From Nostoc sp. TCL240-02 (GTDB lineage: Bacteria; Cyanobacteriota; Cyanobacteriia; Cyanobacteriales; Nostocaceae), in NCBI RefSeq assembly GCF_013343235.1, contig NZ_CP040094.1, positions 7,807,001 to 7,871,000 on the forward strand: a stretch of 64,000 nt of DNA, read 5' to 3'. Position 1 is the first letter of the stretch; every line of letters begins with the position of its first letter. The notes below the pieces were generated by a model. It did not search any database and was not told the DNA's origin. It was given only the letters and a program-made list of their open reading frames with translations. Positions 15,959 to 24,332 of this stretch are shown piece after piece. The translations under genes were made by a program, and so were the position numbers.

Positions 15959-16080
15959 CTACTGCTGAAAATTGCTAAACCAGGAGTTGAAGGAGCGATT
16001 GAGACTGATGAAGCGATCGCAACAACTTGGATAAACCAACAACTAGAAACCTTAGGCATTAACGTAACCACAGTCACTTA
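15959..16080 (+). pseudogene. Third copy of the HsdS-like tail
   Basis: CTGCTGAAAATTGCTAAACC through CCACAGTCACTTAA repeats the end of the fragment at 14949-15059, encoding IAKPGVEGAIETDEAIATTW and then INQQLETLGINVTTVT. It lacks the rest of the gene. Confidence 0.7.
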
Positions 16081-16096
16081 ACATACTGGAGTAGCA

Positions 16097-16494
16097 ATGA
16101 AAGCACTTAAAGTCATGGCAACGATCAATGAGGAGGGACAACTAAGGGACTTGCGTGAAAATAAAGTAGCAGTAAACCGAGTTTCGACTGCGCTCAACTA
16201 CTCGACATCTGAGGGTTGAGCGCAGTCGAAACCCGCCTGGTTGGTACACTATTAACCCGCAGATCCCTAACCTTAGATCATCCTCTCACAACAGATAAAA
16301 ACAGCCGTGTAGAAGTCATTGTTTTAATCCCAGATGAAGAAACCCCAGATGAGACATCTCAGGCAGAAGTTTTAGCAGATTTCCGGCAAGCTTGGCACGA
16401 AGCCATGACTGAGCAAACGATTCCCGTTGCTCAACTTTGGGAAGGTCTTGAAGATGACTATTTTGAAATTGTGGAAAGCTTTGCAACCATCTGA
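16097..16494 (+). pseudogene. relN: RelN-type antitoxin gene interrupted by a MITE
   Basis: The N-terminal piece MKALKVMATINEEGQL (16097-16144) and the C-terminal piece LTLDHPLTTDKNSRVEVIVL (from about 16271) are separated by a 122-bp palindromic element. Joining the flanks across the TAA duplication gives GQLTLDHPL in one frame and a protein of about 90 residues that resembles the RelN antitoxins of cyanobacterial RelE systems. No toxin gene is adjacent. An ATG-like start within the element could still express the C-terminal part. The end overlaps the convergent LuxR gene by 37 bp. Confidence 0.75.
16146..16267. mobile_element. 122-bp palindromic MITE (copy C)
   Basis: Ends GGGACTTGCG and, reverse-complemented, GGGATCTGCG (8 of 10). 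TAA duplications lie at 16143-16145 and 16268-16270. The core is a perfect 18-bp inverted repeat, GTTTCGACTGCGCTCAAC (16181-16198) with its complement at 16215-16232. It shares the GGGA-TT start and TAA target with copies A and B but has a different interior. Confidence 0.85.
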
Positions 16495-17123
16495 GTCCGA
16501 GATGAAACCTCAAGTTTGCGAAACATCCTTTTTAAAGCTTGCTTGACAGAGTTTTCAGTAATCCAAAGTTCAGTACTAATTTCTGCATTGGTTTGTCCTT
16601 GAGCCACCAAGTTAGCAATTTGCTTTTCACGAGGCGTTAAACGCTCTGTCTGTAATAGTAGTGGATGTTGGGATCGCGCCATTGCTACCCAAGTAGAAAT
16701 GTGCAGACAAAGCGCACTCAAATCTGTGAGATTTTGTGAGTTGAATGTAGGCATTCCTTGCTGACGGGTAAAACCTACCACACCTACTAACTGCCCATTG
16801 CTGACAATTGGCCCTGCCATAACATGCCAGTGATCGGCACGAGGACAAATCAACCTCCATGTCTTAGGTTCTACTACTAAACCTTCATGAACAGGGGCAT
16901 GGTGTTCTAGCAAGTAGCCGGCAACTGGATTGTGCTGAGGTGATAATGCAATTTGCAGTGCTTTTTGGAACTTGCTGTCAAGTAGAGAAATTTGAGCAAA
17001 GAAAAACAGCCCACATCGTGTAGCAGAAAAATATTCACTCATTTCTGCGCGTATGTGCGATCGCAACGCCTCTTCATCTTTAGCTTGAGCAATTTCATGA
17101 AATAGAGCTTGTAAAGCAATCAT
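16458..17123 (-). CDS. LuxR-family regulator with GAF-like sensor domain
   Basis: Protein of 221 residues from ATG 17123 (a GTG extends it by 6). The first 150 residues look like a GAF domain (EYFSATRCGLFFF, HVMAGPIVSNGQLVGVVGFT). The C-terminal LuxR helix-turn-helix is clear: LTPREKQIANLVAQGQTNAE, then ISTELWITENSVKQALKRMF. The ligand is unknown. It is divergent from a small membrane protein, whose ATG lies 38 bp away, and the shared gap probably holds both promoters. It is therefore a candidate regulator of the membrane-protein/rhodanese pair. Confidence 0.87.
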   Translation of the reverse strand: MIALQALFHEIAQAKDEEALRSHIRAEMSEYFSATRCGLFFFAQISLLDSKFQKALQIALSPQHNPVAGYLLEHHAPVHEGLVVEPKTWRLICPRADHWHVMAGPIVSNGQLVGVVGFTRQQGMPTFNSQNLTDLSALCLHISTWVAMARSQHPLLLQTERLTPREKQIANLVAQGQTNAEISTELWITENSVKQALKRMFRKLEVSSRTQMVAKLSTISK

Positions 17124-17161
17124 GATTGGCAAATTGTACACTTTCGAGGTCTAGGCGCAGT

Positions 17162-17656
17162 ATGGCAACCAGACCTATCCTAGCCTTTGTCACATCAAGT
17201 TTTTCCACTTTTTTGCTTTTTTTGGATTACTTAAGCATGACTCTAAATTCTGGCATTGATGATACACAGATATCCGGGCGCTGGATTCAAATCGGTTTTT
17301 TTATCGCAGTAGTGTTGTTCAATCTCTGTTTAGCAACCCAAATATTTAGTGTTGGACTGGCTTACTTTTACAACTCTGATTGGTGGAACCTACATATTTG
17401 GCTCGTGCGAGGATATAGCGGACTCTCAGTAATTTTGTTGATATGGGTGTTTTTGATGCCTTTTCCTTCAAGAGTTCAGAACCTGACAGCAAGTATCCCA
17501 GTGTTGCTGGGACTGCAATTTCTCACAATTAACTTGAAGACTTCTTTTCCTTTAGCTGTCTTTCATCCACTCATCGGCTTTTCTTTATTTTCTATTTCCA
17601 CAACCCTAGTTCATCGGACATCGCAGGTTGTATTTCCCAACCATAACCAAGACTAA
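17162..17656 (+). CDS. Small integral membrane protein, DUF6220-like
   Basis: Protein of 164 residues with four hydrophobic helices (about 5-22, 37-60, 82-100, 108-125 and possibly a fifth near the end), such as GRWIQIGFFIAVVLFNLCLA. An aspartate/histidine-containing segment, HIWLVRGYSGL, lies between helices, and the end is polar. I think it belongs to the DUF6220 type but am not certain. I start at ATG 17162 (MATRPILAF); an upstream TTG would overlap the divergent LuxR gene. It lies 46 bp before a rhodanese. Confidence 0.65.
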   Translation: MATRPILAFVTSSFSTFLLFLDYLSMTLNSGIDDTQISGRWIQIGFFIAVVLFNLCLATQIFSVGLAYFYNSDWWNLHIWLVRGYSGLSVILLIWVFLMPFPSRVQNLTASIPVLLGLQFLTINLKTSFPLAVFHPLIGFSLFSISTTLVHRTSQVVFPNHNQD

Positions 17657-17702
17657 ATAGGTAACTTTCAATTCTTTTAGCGCTATTACAGGAGAAATAT
17701 AA

Positions 17703-18536
17703 ATGTCTCAATATGCTCATCCATCCGTTCTTATTGATACCCAGTGGCTAGAAAATCATCTCAAAGATCCAAATGTCCGCATTATTGAAGTGAATATCAG
17801 TCCAGAACCGTACAAAAATGCTCACATCCCTGGTGCTGTTTTCTGGAACATCTTTACAGACTTACTATTTCCCGATTTTAAACTTAATTTGGATGCGATC
17901 GCTTTTGAAAAACTGATGGCACGTTCAGGCATCACTAATGATACAACAGTGATTGCTTATGGCAGTTATCCTGGAACTGGAGCCTGGATTTTCTGGCTTT
18001 TGCAAGTCTTTGGGCATGAAAATGTAAAAGTTCTCAATGGTGGTTACCAGAAATGGAAGTCAGAAGATCGTTCACTAGCAACTGAGTTATCCACGTTTCC
18101 TGCTACTGATTACCGTGCCAGAGCTACTGATCCTCATCTGCGAGTATTACATAATGAAGTTCAGGCATCGATTGGTAGAAGCGATTGCGTGTTGTTGGAT
18201 GTCCGAACAATTCAAGAATACTGTGGTGAGTGGTTTTTCGATCAGCCACCAAAAGCAGGTCAACTTACTGGTCATATTCCAGGTGCAGTGCATCTTGAGC
18301 ATATCTTAACTCTCAATGAGGATGGCACTTTTAAATCATTCAAGGAATTGAAAAATCTTTATCACAGTAAGGGAATTACGGCTGATAAAGAAGTTTTTCC
18401 CTACTGTACTATCGGTGCGCGTTCTGGATATATCTGGTTTGTCTTGAAGTATTTATTAGGTTATCCGAACGTTCGAAATTACGATGGCTCTTGGAATGAG
18501 TGGAGTCGTCTACCTGATGTAGCTATAGAGAAATAG
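17703..18536 (+). CDS. Two-domain rhodanese (thiosulfate/3-mercaptopyruvate sulfurtransferase)
   Basis: Protein of 277 residues with tandem rhodanese domains. The first (about 5-120) has HIPGAVFWNIFTDLLFP and VIAYGSYPGTGAWIFWLL, with no catalytic Cys. The second has VLLDVRTIQEYCGE and the active-site loop PYCTIGARSGYIWFVLKY with the persulfide cysteine. TSST/MPST enzymes transfer sulfur from thiosulfate or 3-mercaptopyruvate to an acceptor such as cyanide or a thiol. The loop CTIGARS resembles the thiosulfate type. The ribosome-binding site is GGAG at about 17692. Confidence 0.92.
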   Translation: MSQYAHPSVLIDTQWLENHLKDPNVRIIEVNISPEPYKNAHIPGAVFWNIFTDLLFPDFKLNLDAIAFEKLMARSGITNDTTVIAYGSYPGTGAWIFWLLQVFGHENVKVLNGGYQKWKSEDRSLATELSTFPATDYRARATDPHLRVLHNEVQASIGRSDCVLLDVRTIQEYCGEWFFDQPPKAGQLTGHIPGAVHLEHILTLNEDGTFKSFKELKNLYHSKGITADKEVFPYCTIGARSGYIWFVLKYLLGYPNVRNYDGSWNEWSRLPDVAIEK

Positions 18537-18691
18537 TGAGCTATTATTCCCAAATATTACCAATAACCACACCTTTACAGACGGACACCACTACCATTAC
18601 CAAGATTAAAATCTCTTAACCTTTCGTTACAATAAAGACATCGAGAAGGACGAAAACAAACCTCTCGAAGCTGAAATCAAAGGTGAACGAC

Positions 18692-19816
18692 ATGAATGGC
18701 ACAATTCGCGTTGGTAATCTCTTCGGAATTCCCTTCTATATCCATCCGTCATGGTTTTTAGTTCTGGGTTTGGTAAGTTGGAGCTATAGCAGTGGACTGG
18801 CGGCACAATTTCCCCAATTATCTGCGGGATTAGCTTTGCTACTAGGATTGATGACAGCGCTGATGTTATTTGCCTCTGTCGTCGCCCATGAATTAGGCCA
18901 CAGTTTCGTTGCGATTCGTCAGGGTATTGATGTCAAATCCATCACTCTGTTTATATTTGGCGGTTTGGCTAGTTTAGAAAAAGAGTCGAAAACCCCAAGT
19001 GAGGCTTTCTGGGTAGCGATCGCAGGGCCAATAGTCAGCTTACTACTATTTGGTATCCTTACAGCCATTGGTGTTACTACTACTGCATCAGGCCCGTTAG
19101 CAGCAATTCTTGGTGTTCTTGCTTCTGTTAACTTGGCGTTAGCCCTGTTTAATCTGATTCCTGGCTTGCCATTAGATGGCGGAAATATACTGAAAGCTAT
19201 CGTTTGGAAAGTTACAGGCAATCCTTATAAAGGCGTAACCTTTGCTAGTCGAGTTGGACAAATCTTTGGTTGGGTAGCAATTCTTTCAGGTATAGTTCCT
19301 CTACTATTCTTTGGCAACGCTGGTAACTTCTGGAACTTGTTAATTGGCTTCTTCTTGTTACAAAATGCTGGTAATGCGGCTCAATTTGCCAGAGTGCAAG
19401 AAAAACTCACAGGTTTGACTGCTGAAGATGCCGTAACTCATGACAGCCCGATTGTATCTGGTAATCTTAGCCTAAGAGAGTTTGCCGATGAGCGAGTTAT
19501 AAGTGGGCAAAACTGGCATCGGTTCTTAGTGACTGATGATGATGGACAATTAGTAGGTGCGATCGCAGTTGATAATTTACGAAATGTACCAACAGCATTG
19601 TGGTCAGAAACTCAAGTAAAAGAAGTCATGCGACCAATTCCAGAATCTACCACAGTCCAATCAGATCAACCTCTGCTGGAAGTCATGCAGTTACTGGAAG
19701 AACAAAAGCTATCTGTACTTACCGTGATTCGTGAAAATGGCGTTCTAGTTGGAATCTTAGAAAAAGCTGCAATTATCCAGCTACTTCAAAGCCGAACCGA
19801 AACGAACCCTGCATAG
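18692..19816 (+). CDS. Site-2 protease (M50) with C-terminal CBS domains
   Basis: Intramembrane zinc protease of 374 residues. After IPFYIHPSWFLVLGLVSW it has the zinc motif VVAHELGHSFVAI (HExxH) and the second metal motif NLIPGLPLDGGNI (the Asp ligand). Six TM segments lie in the first 230 residues. Two CBS domains follow (about 255-370), including VVREVMRP-like KEVMRPIPESTTVQSDQPLL. CBS domains usually bind adenosine nucleotides, which may regulate cleavage. The start is ATG 18692; GTG 18683 is possible. The substrate is unknown. Confidence 0.92.
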   Translation: MNGTIRVGNLFGIPFYIHPSWFLVLGLVSWSYSSGLAAQFPQLSAGLALLLGLMTALMLFASVVAHELGHSFVAIRQGIDVKSITLFIFGGLASLEKESKTPSEAFWVAIAGPIVSLLLFGILTAIGVTTTASGPLAAILGVLASVNLALALFNLIPGLPLDGGNILKAIVWKVTGNPYKGVTFASRVGQIFGWVAILSGIVPLLFFGNAGNFWNLLIGFFLLQNAGNAAQFARVQEKLTGLTAEDAVTHDSPIVSGNLSLREFADERVISGQNWHRFLVTDDDGQLVGAIAVDNLRNVPTALWSETQVKEVMRPIPESTTVQSDQPLLEVMQLLEEQKLSVLTVIRENGVLVGILEKAAIIQLLQSRTETNPA

Positions 19817-19856
19817 TTGAATAATTCGTAATTAAAGTTTAGACTCCACTCAGATT

Positions 19857-19890
19857 AAAGGGAAAGGGATAATAAAACCTTTCCCTTTTT
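19857..19890. terminator. Bidirectional terminator between the M50 protease and nagA
   Basis: Arms AAAGGGAAAGG and CCTTTCCCTTT (11 bp, perfect) with a 10-base loop, followed by TT on the plus strand and preceded by A-rich sequence. It lies between convergent genes and can serve both. Confidence 0.85.
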
Positions 19891-19903
19891 CGCTATTTGG
19901 GAA

Positions 19904-21127
19904 TTATATGGAGTTGAGAGCAATAGATAAATTACCATCTTCTGGCTTATTGAACATTTCTGCGTTGATGGTACGTTGCCAAGTTAATTCTTTTGTAGTC
20001 TCATCCCAATGCCAGCGTAATAAGTTAGCGGATTGACTCTTAAAAATTTCTGGTAAACCAATCGCTTTTCTAGGTGCATTAGTAGCTAAAGCGATCGCAC
20101 TTTCTACGTCACAAATTCCCCACTTTACCAAATTCTGCACTCCCACCAATAAGGGTAAAGTCGTCCCTGACAAAGTGCCATCGGCCAATCGTGCCGTACC
20201 GTTTTTAACTTCAATTTGCCGACTGTCCCAAGGATACACGCCATCGGGTAGCCCCAGAGGAGAAAGGGCATCGCTGACGAGGAAGAGTCCTTGTTCTTGA
20301 TAGCTAGCGCGAAGCAAAATTTGTAGCATCATGGGCGAAACGTGTTCACCATCAGCAATAAAACCACACATTACATCAGGATCGATAATTGCTGCCCCTA
20401 ATAATCCTGGTTCTCGGTGATGTAATGCTGGCATAGCATTGAAAGCATGAGTTACCATCGTTGCACCTTGTTCAAAGGCACGTTGTGCTTGAGCAGATGT
20501 TGCCTGAGAATGCCCTAAACTGACAGTAATTCCTAGAGAACGCAAATATGGAATTACTTCGCCAGTGAAATCTAACTCCGGTGCTAAGGTGATGACTTTT
20601 ACGACATGGGCATAATCACCCAAAACCCACTTTACCTGATCCATTGTCAGAGGTAACAGGTACTCTGCTGGGTGTGCGCCGCGCTTTTGAAAATTCAAAA
20701 ATGGCCCTTCTAGATGTACTCCCAAAATCTTGGCACCTGCTGGCTGATTGGGGAGAACTTCAGCAATAATAGCAAGCGATCGCTGAATATTTTCTACTGA
20801 AGTTGTCACAAGTGTCGGTAAAAATCCATCTACCCCAACATCCCATAAAAATTGTGAGATTTTCTGGAGCTTATGAGCATTTTCAGCCGTTAAATCAGGA
20901 AATGCCAATCCCAAAGCACCGTTAATTTGTAAATCAACACCACCCAATGAAATCCAGTCGCCAGCAACGTTTATTAGAGATGCACGGCTGCGTGCTTCTA
21001 CTGTATCCATTGGCAAGATTTGCTCAATTATGCCCTTTTCATCAACCAAGAGCATTTGCAAATCTTTGTAACCAGGCACTCTAGCATTGATAATATTTAC
21101 AGGATTTTGTGTTTCTTGGGTCATCAC
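19904..21127 (-). CDS. nagA: N-acetylglucosamine-6-phosphate deacetylase
   Basis: Amidohydrolase of 407 residues that converts N-acetylglucosamine-6-phosphate to glucosamine-6-phosphate in amino-sugar recycling. Signature segments: GVDLQINGALGLAFPDLT, HLEGPFLNFQKRGAHP (metal-binding Glu), VSLGHSQATS and VTHAFNAMPALHHREPG (His ligands), MCGFIADGEHVSPMMLQ and LFLVSDALSPLG (catalytic Asp). It is slightly longer than the approximately 380 usual, at the N terminus. Genes for nagB are not adjacent. Its start gives MMTQETQNP; the second Met is equally possible. Confidence 0.93.
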   Translation of the reverse strand: MMTQETQNPVNIINARVPGYKDLQMLLVDEKGIIEQILPMDTVEARSRASLINVAGDWISLGGVDLQINGALGLAFPDLTAENAHKLQKISQFLWDVGVDGFLPTLVTTSVENIQRSLAIIAEVLPNQPAGAKILGVHLEGPFLNFQKRGAHPAEYLLPLTMDQVKWVLGDYAHVVKVITLAPELDFTGEVIPYLRSLGITVSLGHSQATSAQAQRAFEQGATMVTHAFNAMPALHHREPGLLGAAIIDPDVMCGFIADGEHVSPMMLQILLRASYQEQGLFLVSDALSPLGLPDGVYPWDSRQIEVKNGTARLADGTLSGTTLPLLVGVQNLVKWGICDVESAIALATNAPRKAIGLPEIFKSQSANLLRWHWDETTKELTWQRTINAEMFNKPEDGNLSIALNSI

Positions 21128-21248
21128 ACTGAACTAGAAGAAAGATAAATCTGATTTTAGATGCAACCAACATCAATCAATGAGATGATAAATCGGCATA
21201 ACCTAACTCAAATAATTTTGAATTTCTAATTTTTAATTTTTAATTATT

Positions 21249-21767
21249 ATGACTCCCCTAGTTGGTATTATCATGGGCAGCGATTCTGATTTGCCCACCA
21301 TGAAAGACGCGATCGCAGTTTGTGACGAATTTGGCGTTGAGAGCGAAGTCGCGATCGTTTCTGCTCACCGTACCCCAGAACGGATGGTACAATACGCTCA
21401 ATTTGCACACCAACGTGGTATTAAAGTGATTATTGCCGGTGCCGGTGGTGCTGCCCATCTGCCTGGAATGGTAGCGTCTTTAACACCACTTCCTGTTATT
21501 GGTGTTCCTGTAGTCACCAGGAACTTACAAGGTGTAGATTCTTTGTATTCTATTTTACAAATGCCTGCGGGTATTCCTGTGGCAACAGTGGCGATCGATA
21601 ATGCCAAAAATGCCGGACTTTTAGCAGTACAAATGCTGGCAATTCATCAACCAGAATTGCTAGAAAAAGTGCAACAATATCGCCAAACCCTCTGTGAATC
21701 AGTAATTGCAAAGCAAGAAAAGCTAGAACAACTAGGCTATGAGCAATATTTAAAGCAGATGTTTTAG
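21249..21767 (+). CDS. purE: N5-carboxyaminoimidazole ribonucleotide mutase PurE
   Basis: Enzyme of purine synthesis that moves the carboxylate of N5-CAIR to make CAIR. The 172-residue protein has the conserved start [17 protein letters not shown], the active-site [13 protein letters not shown] (His), and [14 protein letters not shown]. The end is extended by about 10 residues relative to the bacterial core. It stands alone; purK is not adjacent. Upstream is a short AT-rich gap with TTTTTAATTTTTAATT repeats. Confidence 0.96.
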   Translation: MTPLVGIIMGSDSDLPTMKDAIAVCDEFGVESEVAIVSAHRTPERMVQYAQFAHQRGIKVIIAGAGGAAHLPGMVASLTPLPVIGVPVVTRNLQGVDSLYSILQMPAGIPVATVAIDNAKNAGLLAVQMLAIHQPELLEKVQQYRQTLCESVIAKQEKLEQLGYEQYLKQMF

Positions 21768-22030
21768 ATAATTCGTAATACTTCGGCTACGCTCAGTACA
21801 AGTTCGTAATTCGTAATTCGTAATTGGTTAAGAAATATTAACAGCAGACTAGGGGGAGACAAAGGCAGAAGGGGACAAGAAGAATAACCATGCCCAATGC
21901 CCAATGCCCCATTCCCAATGCCCTATGCTCAATTAAATTCCAACATTGAAGCGATCGCTCCAGAATCAATGCAGCATTCTGAAGTATCTTGATCCTGAGA
22001 CCTTAGTCGAAAATTTAGAGTGCAACATTC
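21768..22030. repeat. Repeat-rich spacer between purE and the amidotransferase gene
   Basis: It contains an SDR-like CTTCGGCTACGCTCAGTACA (about 21781-21800), three or four tandem AATTCGT units (about 21803-21825) and CCCAATGCCCAATGCCCCAT heptamers (about 21893-21925). A HIP1 GCGATCGC is at about 21952. No gene is seen. Confidence 0.65.
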
Positions 22031-22810
22031 ATGTGCCAATTGCTCGGAATGAATTGCAATGTTCCAACTGATATTTGCTTTTCTTTTGAAGGGTTTTCTG
22101 CACGGGGAGGAAGAACAGATCATCATAGCGATGGTTGGGGCATTGCTTTCTTTGAAGGGAAGGGATGTCGGATGTTTTTAGATGCCCAACCTTCTGTTGC
22201 TTCTCCAGTAGCGGAGTTGGTGCGGAGTTATCCCATCCATTCAACCCATGTCATAGCCCATATCCGTAAAGCTACTCAGGGTGAAGTTGCCCTACACAAC
22301 TGCCATCCTTTCCGCAGAGAATTGTGGGGTCAGTATTGGGTATTTGCTCACAACGGTAATTTGCCAAATTTTGATCCAGAAAATTTAGGTTTTTATCAAG
22401 CTGTAGGTGATACAGATAGTGAAAAAGCATTCTGTATGATGCTAGAAACATTGCGATCGCGTTTTCCTGATGGTAAACCTGACATCAAGAAACTGTACCC
22501 TGTACTAAAACAAATTAGTGATGCTATTGCAGAAATAGGTATATTCAATTACTTATTATCTGATGGAGAACACTTTTTTGCTCATTGTTCAACTAACCTC
22601 AGCTACATTGTCCGCCAAGCGCCCTTTGCAGCTGCCCATTTGATCGATCAAGACATGACCGTAGATTTTCGGGAAGTGACTACCGAACGCGATCGCGTTG
22701 CTGTCATTGCTACTACTCCCCTCACAGACAACGAAGTTTGGACAAAAATCCAACCGGGAGAATTACTAGTTTTTCAGGATGGGTCGCCACTGGAATATGT
22801 ATTTAGCTAA
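22031..22810 (+). CDS. Class II glutamine amidotransferase (YafJ-like)
   Basis: Protein of 259 residues with an N-terminal-nucleophile (Ntn) glutaminase fold. It starts MCQLLGMNCN, so after Met removal Cys is residue 1 and the nucleophile. HSDGWGIAFFEGKG and VIAHIRKATQGEVALHNCHP are typical glutaminase motifs, and FAHNGNLPNF gives the oxyanion Asn. No acceptor domain is fused, so the biosynthetic role is unknown. The upstream spacer is full of repeats, so promoter assignment is not possible. Confidence 0.9.
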   Translation: MCQLLGMNCNVPTDICFSFEGFSARGGRTDHHSDGWGIAFFEGKGCRMFLDAQPSVASPVAELVRSYPIHSTHVIAHIRKATQGEVALHNCHPFRRELWGQYWVFAHNGNLPNFDPENLGFYQAVGDTDSEKAFCMMLETLRSRFPDGKPDIKKLYPVLKQISDAIAEIGIFNYLLSDGEHFFAHCSTNLSYIVRQAPFAAAHLIDQDMTVDFREVTTERDRVAVIATTPLTDNEVWTKIQPGELLVFQDGSPLEYVFS

Positions 22811-22854
22811 AAATGCGATCTTGTTGGCGAATTCAAAAATTCACCAGAAATTTT

Positions 22855-22886
22855 CCCATTTAGACACTTTCTAAATGGGTTTTGTT
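22855..22886 (+). terminator. Terminator after the amidotransferase gene
   Basis: CCCATTTAGA and TCTAAATGGG (10 bp) with a 5-base loop, followed by TTTTGTTTTT. Confidence 0.85.
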
Positions 22887-23062
22887 TTTCATAGTAATAT
22901 ACGGGATGCGGGAAACTCAGTCTCTCTAAGGCTGAAAGTGTCAACTACTCAAGCTTCGTAAAGGTTTTGGTATTGACTACCGTATCCAATCCTTGCAGTA
23001 AGATGTTTCTAGCTGTATTTTCACGTGCTTTGGTTTTTATCTTACCAGGAGAGTCTAGTTAA

Positions 23063-23881
23063 TTGGCTAAACAGCGACTCGACACACTATTAGTAGAGCT
23101 AAATTTATGTTCTTCTCGCGCCTTGGCACAAAGGTTAATTCAGGCGGGGGAAGTGACTGTTAATCAGCAGCTAGTTGATAAGCCTGGTACAGAAGTTGAT
23201 ATTTCGGCTCAAATAAATATTAAAGAGCGATCGCCTTTTGTGTCTAGAGGTGGTGAAAAACTCTCCAAAGCTTTGTCAGTATTTGCCATCCCTGTAGCAG
23301 AGCGCATTTGTTTAGATGGTGGGATTTCTACAGGTGGTTTTACTGATTGTCTCTTGCAAGCTGGAGCAAAACAAGTTTACGGCATTGATGTTGGTTACGG
23401 ACAAGTTGACTGGCGATTGCGAAATAATTCGCGGGTGATTTTGCGAGAACGTACCAATTTACGGCAACTACGACCAGAGGAGTTATATAGCGAAAACGAT
23501 CCGATTCCTGATTTGGCGGTGGTTGATGTATCGTTTATTTCTTTAACTAAGATTCTGCCTGCTTTGTGGCAACTAACTCAAGCTAACCGAGAAGCTGTGT
23601 TGTTAGTCAAGCCACAGTTTGAAGTTGGCAGATCCCGTGTGGGTAAAAAAGGTGTTGTGCGAGATCCAAACGACCAAGCTGATGCTATTTTCCAGGTGTT
23701 ACAAGTAGCCCACGGATTAGGATGGAAATACAAAGGCTTAACTTGGTCGCCGATCACTGGCCCGGCTGGGAATATTGAATATCTTTTGTGGTTGGGAATG
23801 GAAAGTGAAATACCATTACCTGATTTAGAGGCAATTAAGCAAATAACGCAATCAGCAACAACTGATTTACGTAAAAATTAA
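23063..23881 (+). CDS. tlyA: TlyA-family rRNA 2'-O-methyltransferase / hemolysin
   Basis: Protein of 272 residues with an N-terminal S4 RNA-binding domain (RLDTLLVELNLCSSRALAQR, about 3-60) and a FtsJ-like SAM methyltransferase domain: LDGGISTGGFTDCLLQAGAK (motif I), VYGIDVGYGQVDWRLRN, and VSFISLTKILPAL. The TlyA family methylates 16S and 23S rRNA in mycobacteria; the substrate here is inferred. TTG is the start: no ATG or GTG in frame lies near, and GGAGAG (about 23048-23053) is well placed. Its stop shares bases with the stop of convergent cp12 (TTAA). Confidence 0.9.
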   Translation: MAKQRLDTLLVELNLCSSRALAQRLIQAGEVTVNQQLVDKPGTEVDISAQINIKERSPFVSRGGEKLSKALSVFAIPVAERICLDGGISTGGFTDCLLQAGAKQVYGIDVGYGQVDWRLRNNSRVILRERTNLRQLRPEELYSENDPIPDLAVVDVSFISLTKILPALWQLTQANREAVLLVKPQFEVGRSRVGKKGVVRDPNDQADAIFQVLQVAHGLGWKYKGLTWSPITGPAGNIEYLLWLGMESEIPLPDLEAIKQITQSATTDLRKN

Positions 23882-24138
23882 ACGTCGTAGATTAGACATT
23901 CTACGGAAGCTGGATGGCGATCGCAATAGTTATCTAAAGAGTTTTTCTTGGCTTTTGCTTGCTGCTGATCGGCTTTCTCTGCTTGCAATTCTTCCACAAT
24001 GTCCCAGGCTACGGCACAACCCGCAGAATCGCTGCCATTTAGCTCACAAGTTGTGCGAGCTTCAGTAATGGCTTCAGTAATAGCTTCTTCAAGATTTGCT
24101 GCACCAGCAGTTTCAAATGAGTTTAGGGTAGTTGTCAT
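23878..24138 (-). CDS. cp12: Calvin-cycle regulator CP12
   Basis: Redox-sensitive scaffold that binds phosphoribulokinase and GAPDH in the dark and switches off the Calvin cycle. The 86-residue protein has an N-terminal cysteine pair (CELNGSDSAGC), the conserved AVAWDIVEELQAE, a linker, and the C-terminal loop YCDRHPASVECLIYDV with the second cysteine pair. Both disulfide pairs are present, so full redox control is expected. It is about 10 residues longer than the usual 75 at the N terminus. Divergent genes lie far away; its promoter is probably at 24139-24330. Confidence 0.95.
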   Translation of the reverse strand: MTTTLNSFETAGAANLEEAITEAITEARTTCELNGSDSAGCAVAWDIVEELQAEKADQQQAKAKKNSLDNYCDRHPASVECLIYDV

Positions 24139-24332
24139 GATCCTTTCACCTTTAATTTACGCAGATAGATATTAGGGGATAGAGGATAGTTTTTCTATAA
24201 CCTTTTCCCTGTAACCTGTTCCCTCAATCTTGCATCCCAAATTCGAAATGTCAGTCAATTGTCAGAAGAGCTTGATAGAAGTTCATAAACACTTGTAAAC
24301 GGTAACAAACACTTAACAAAAATTATTTATTC

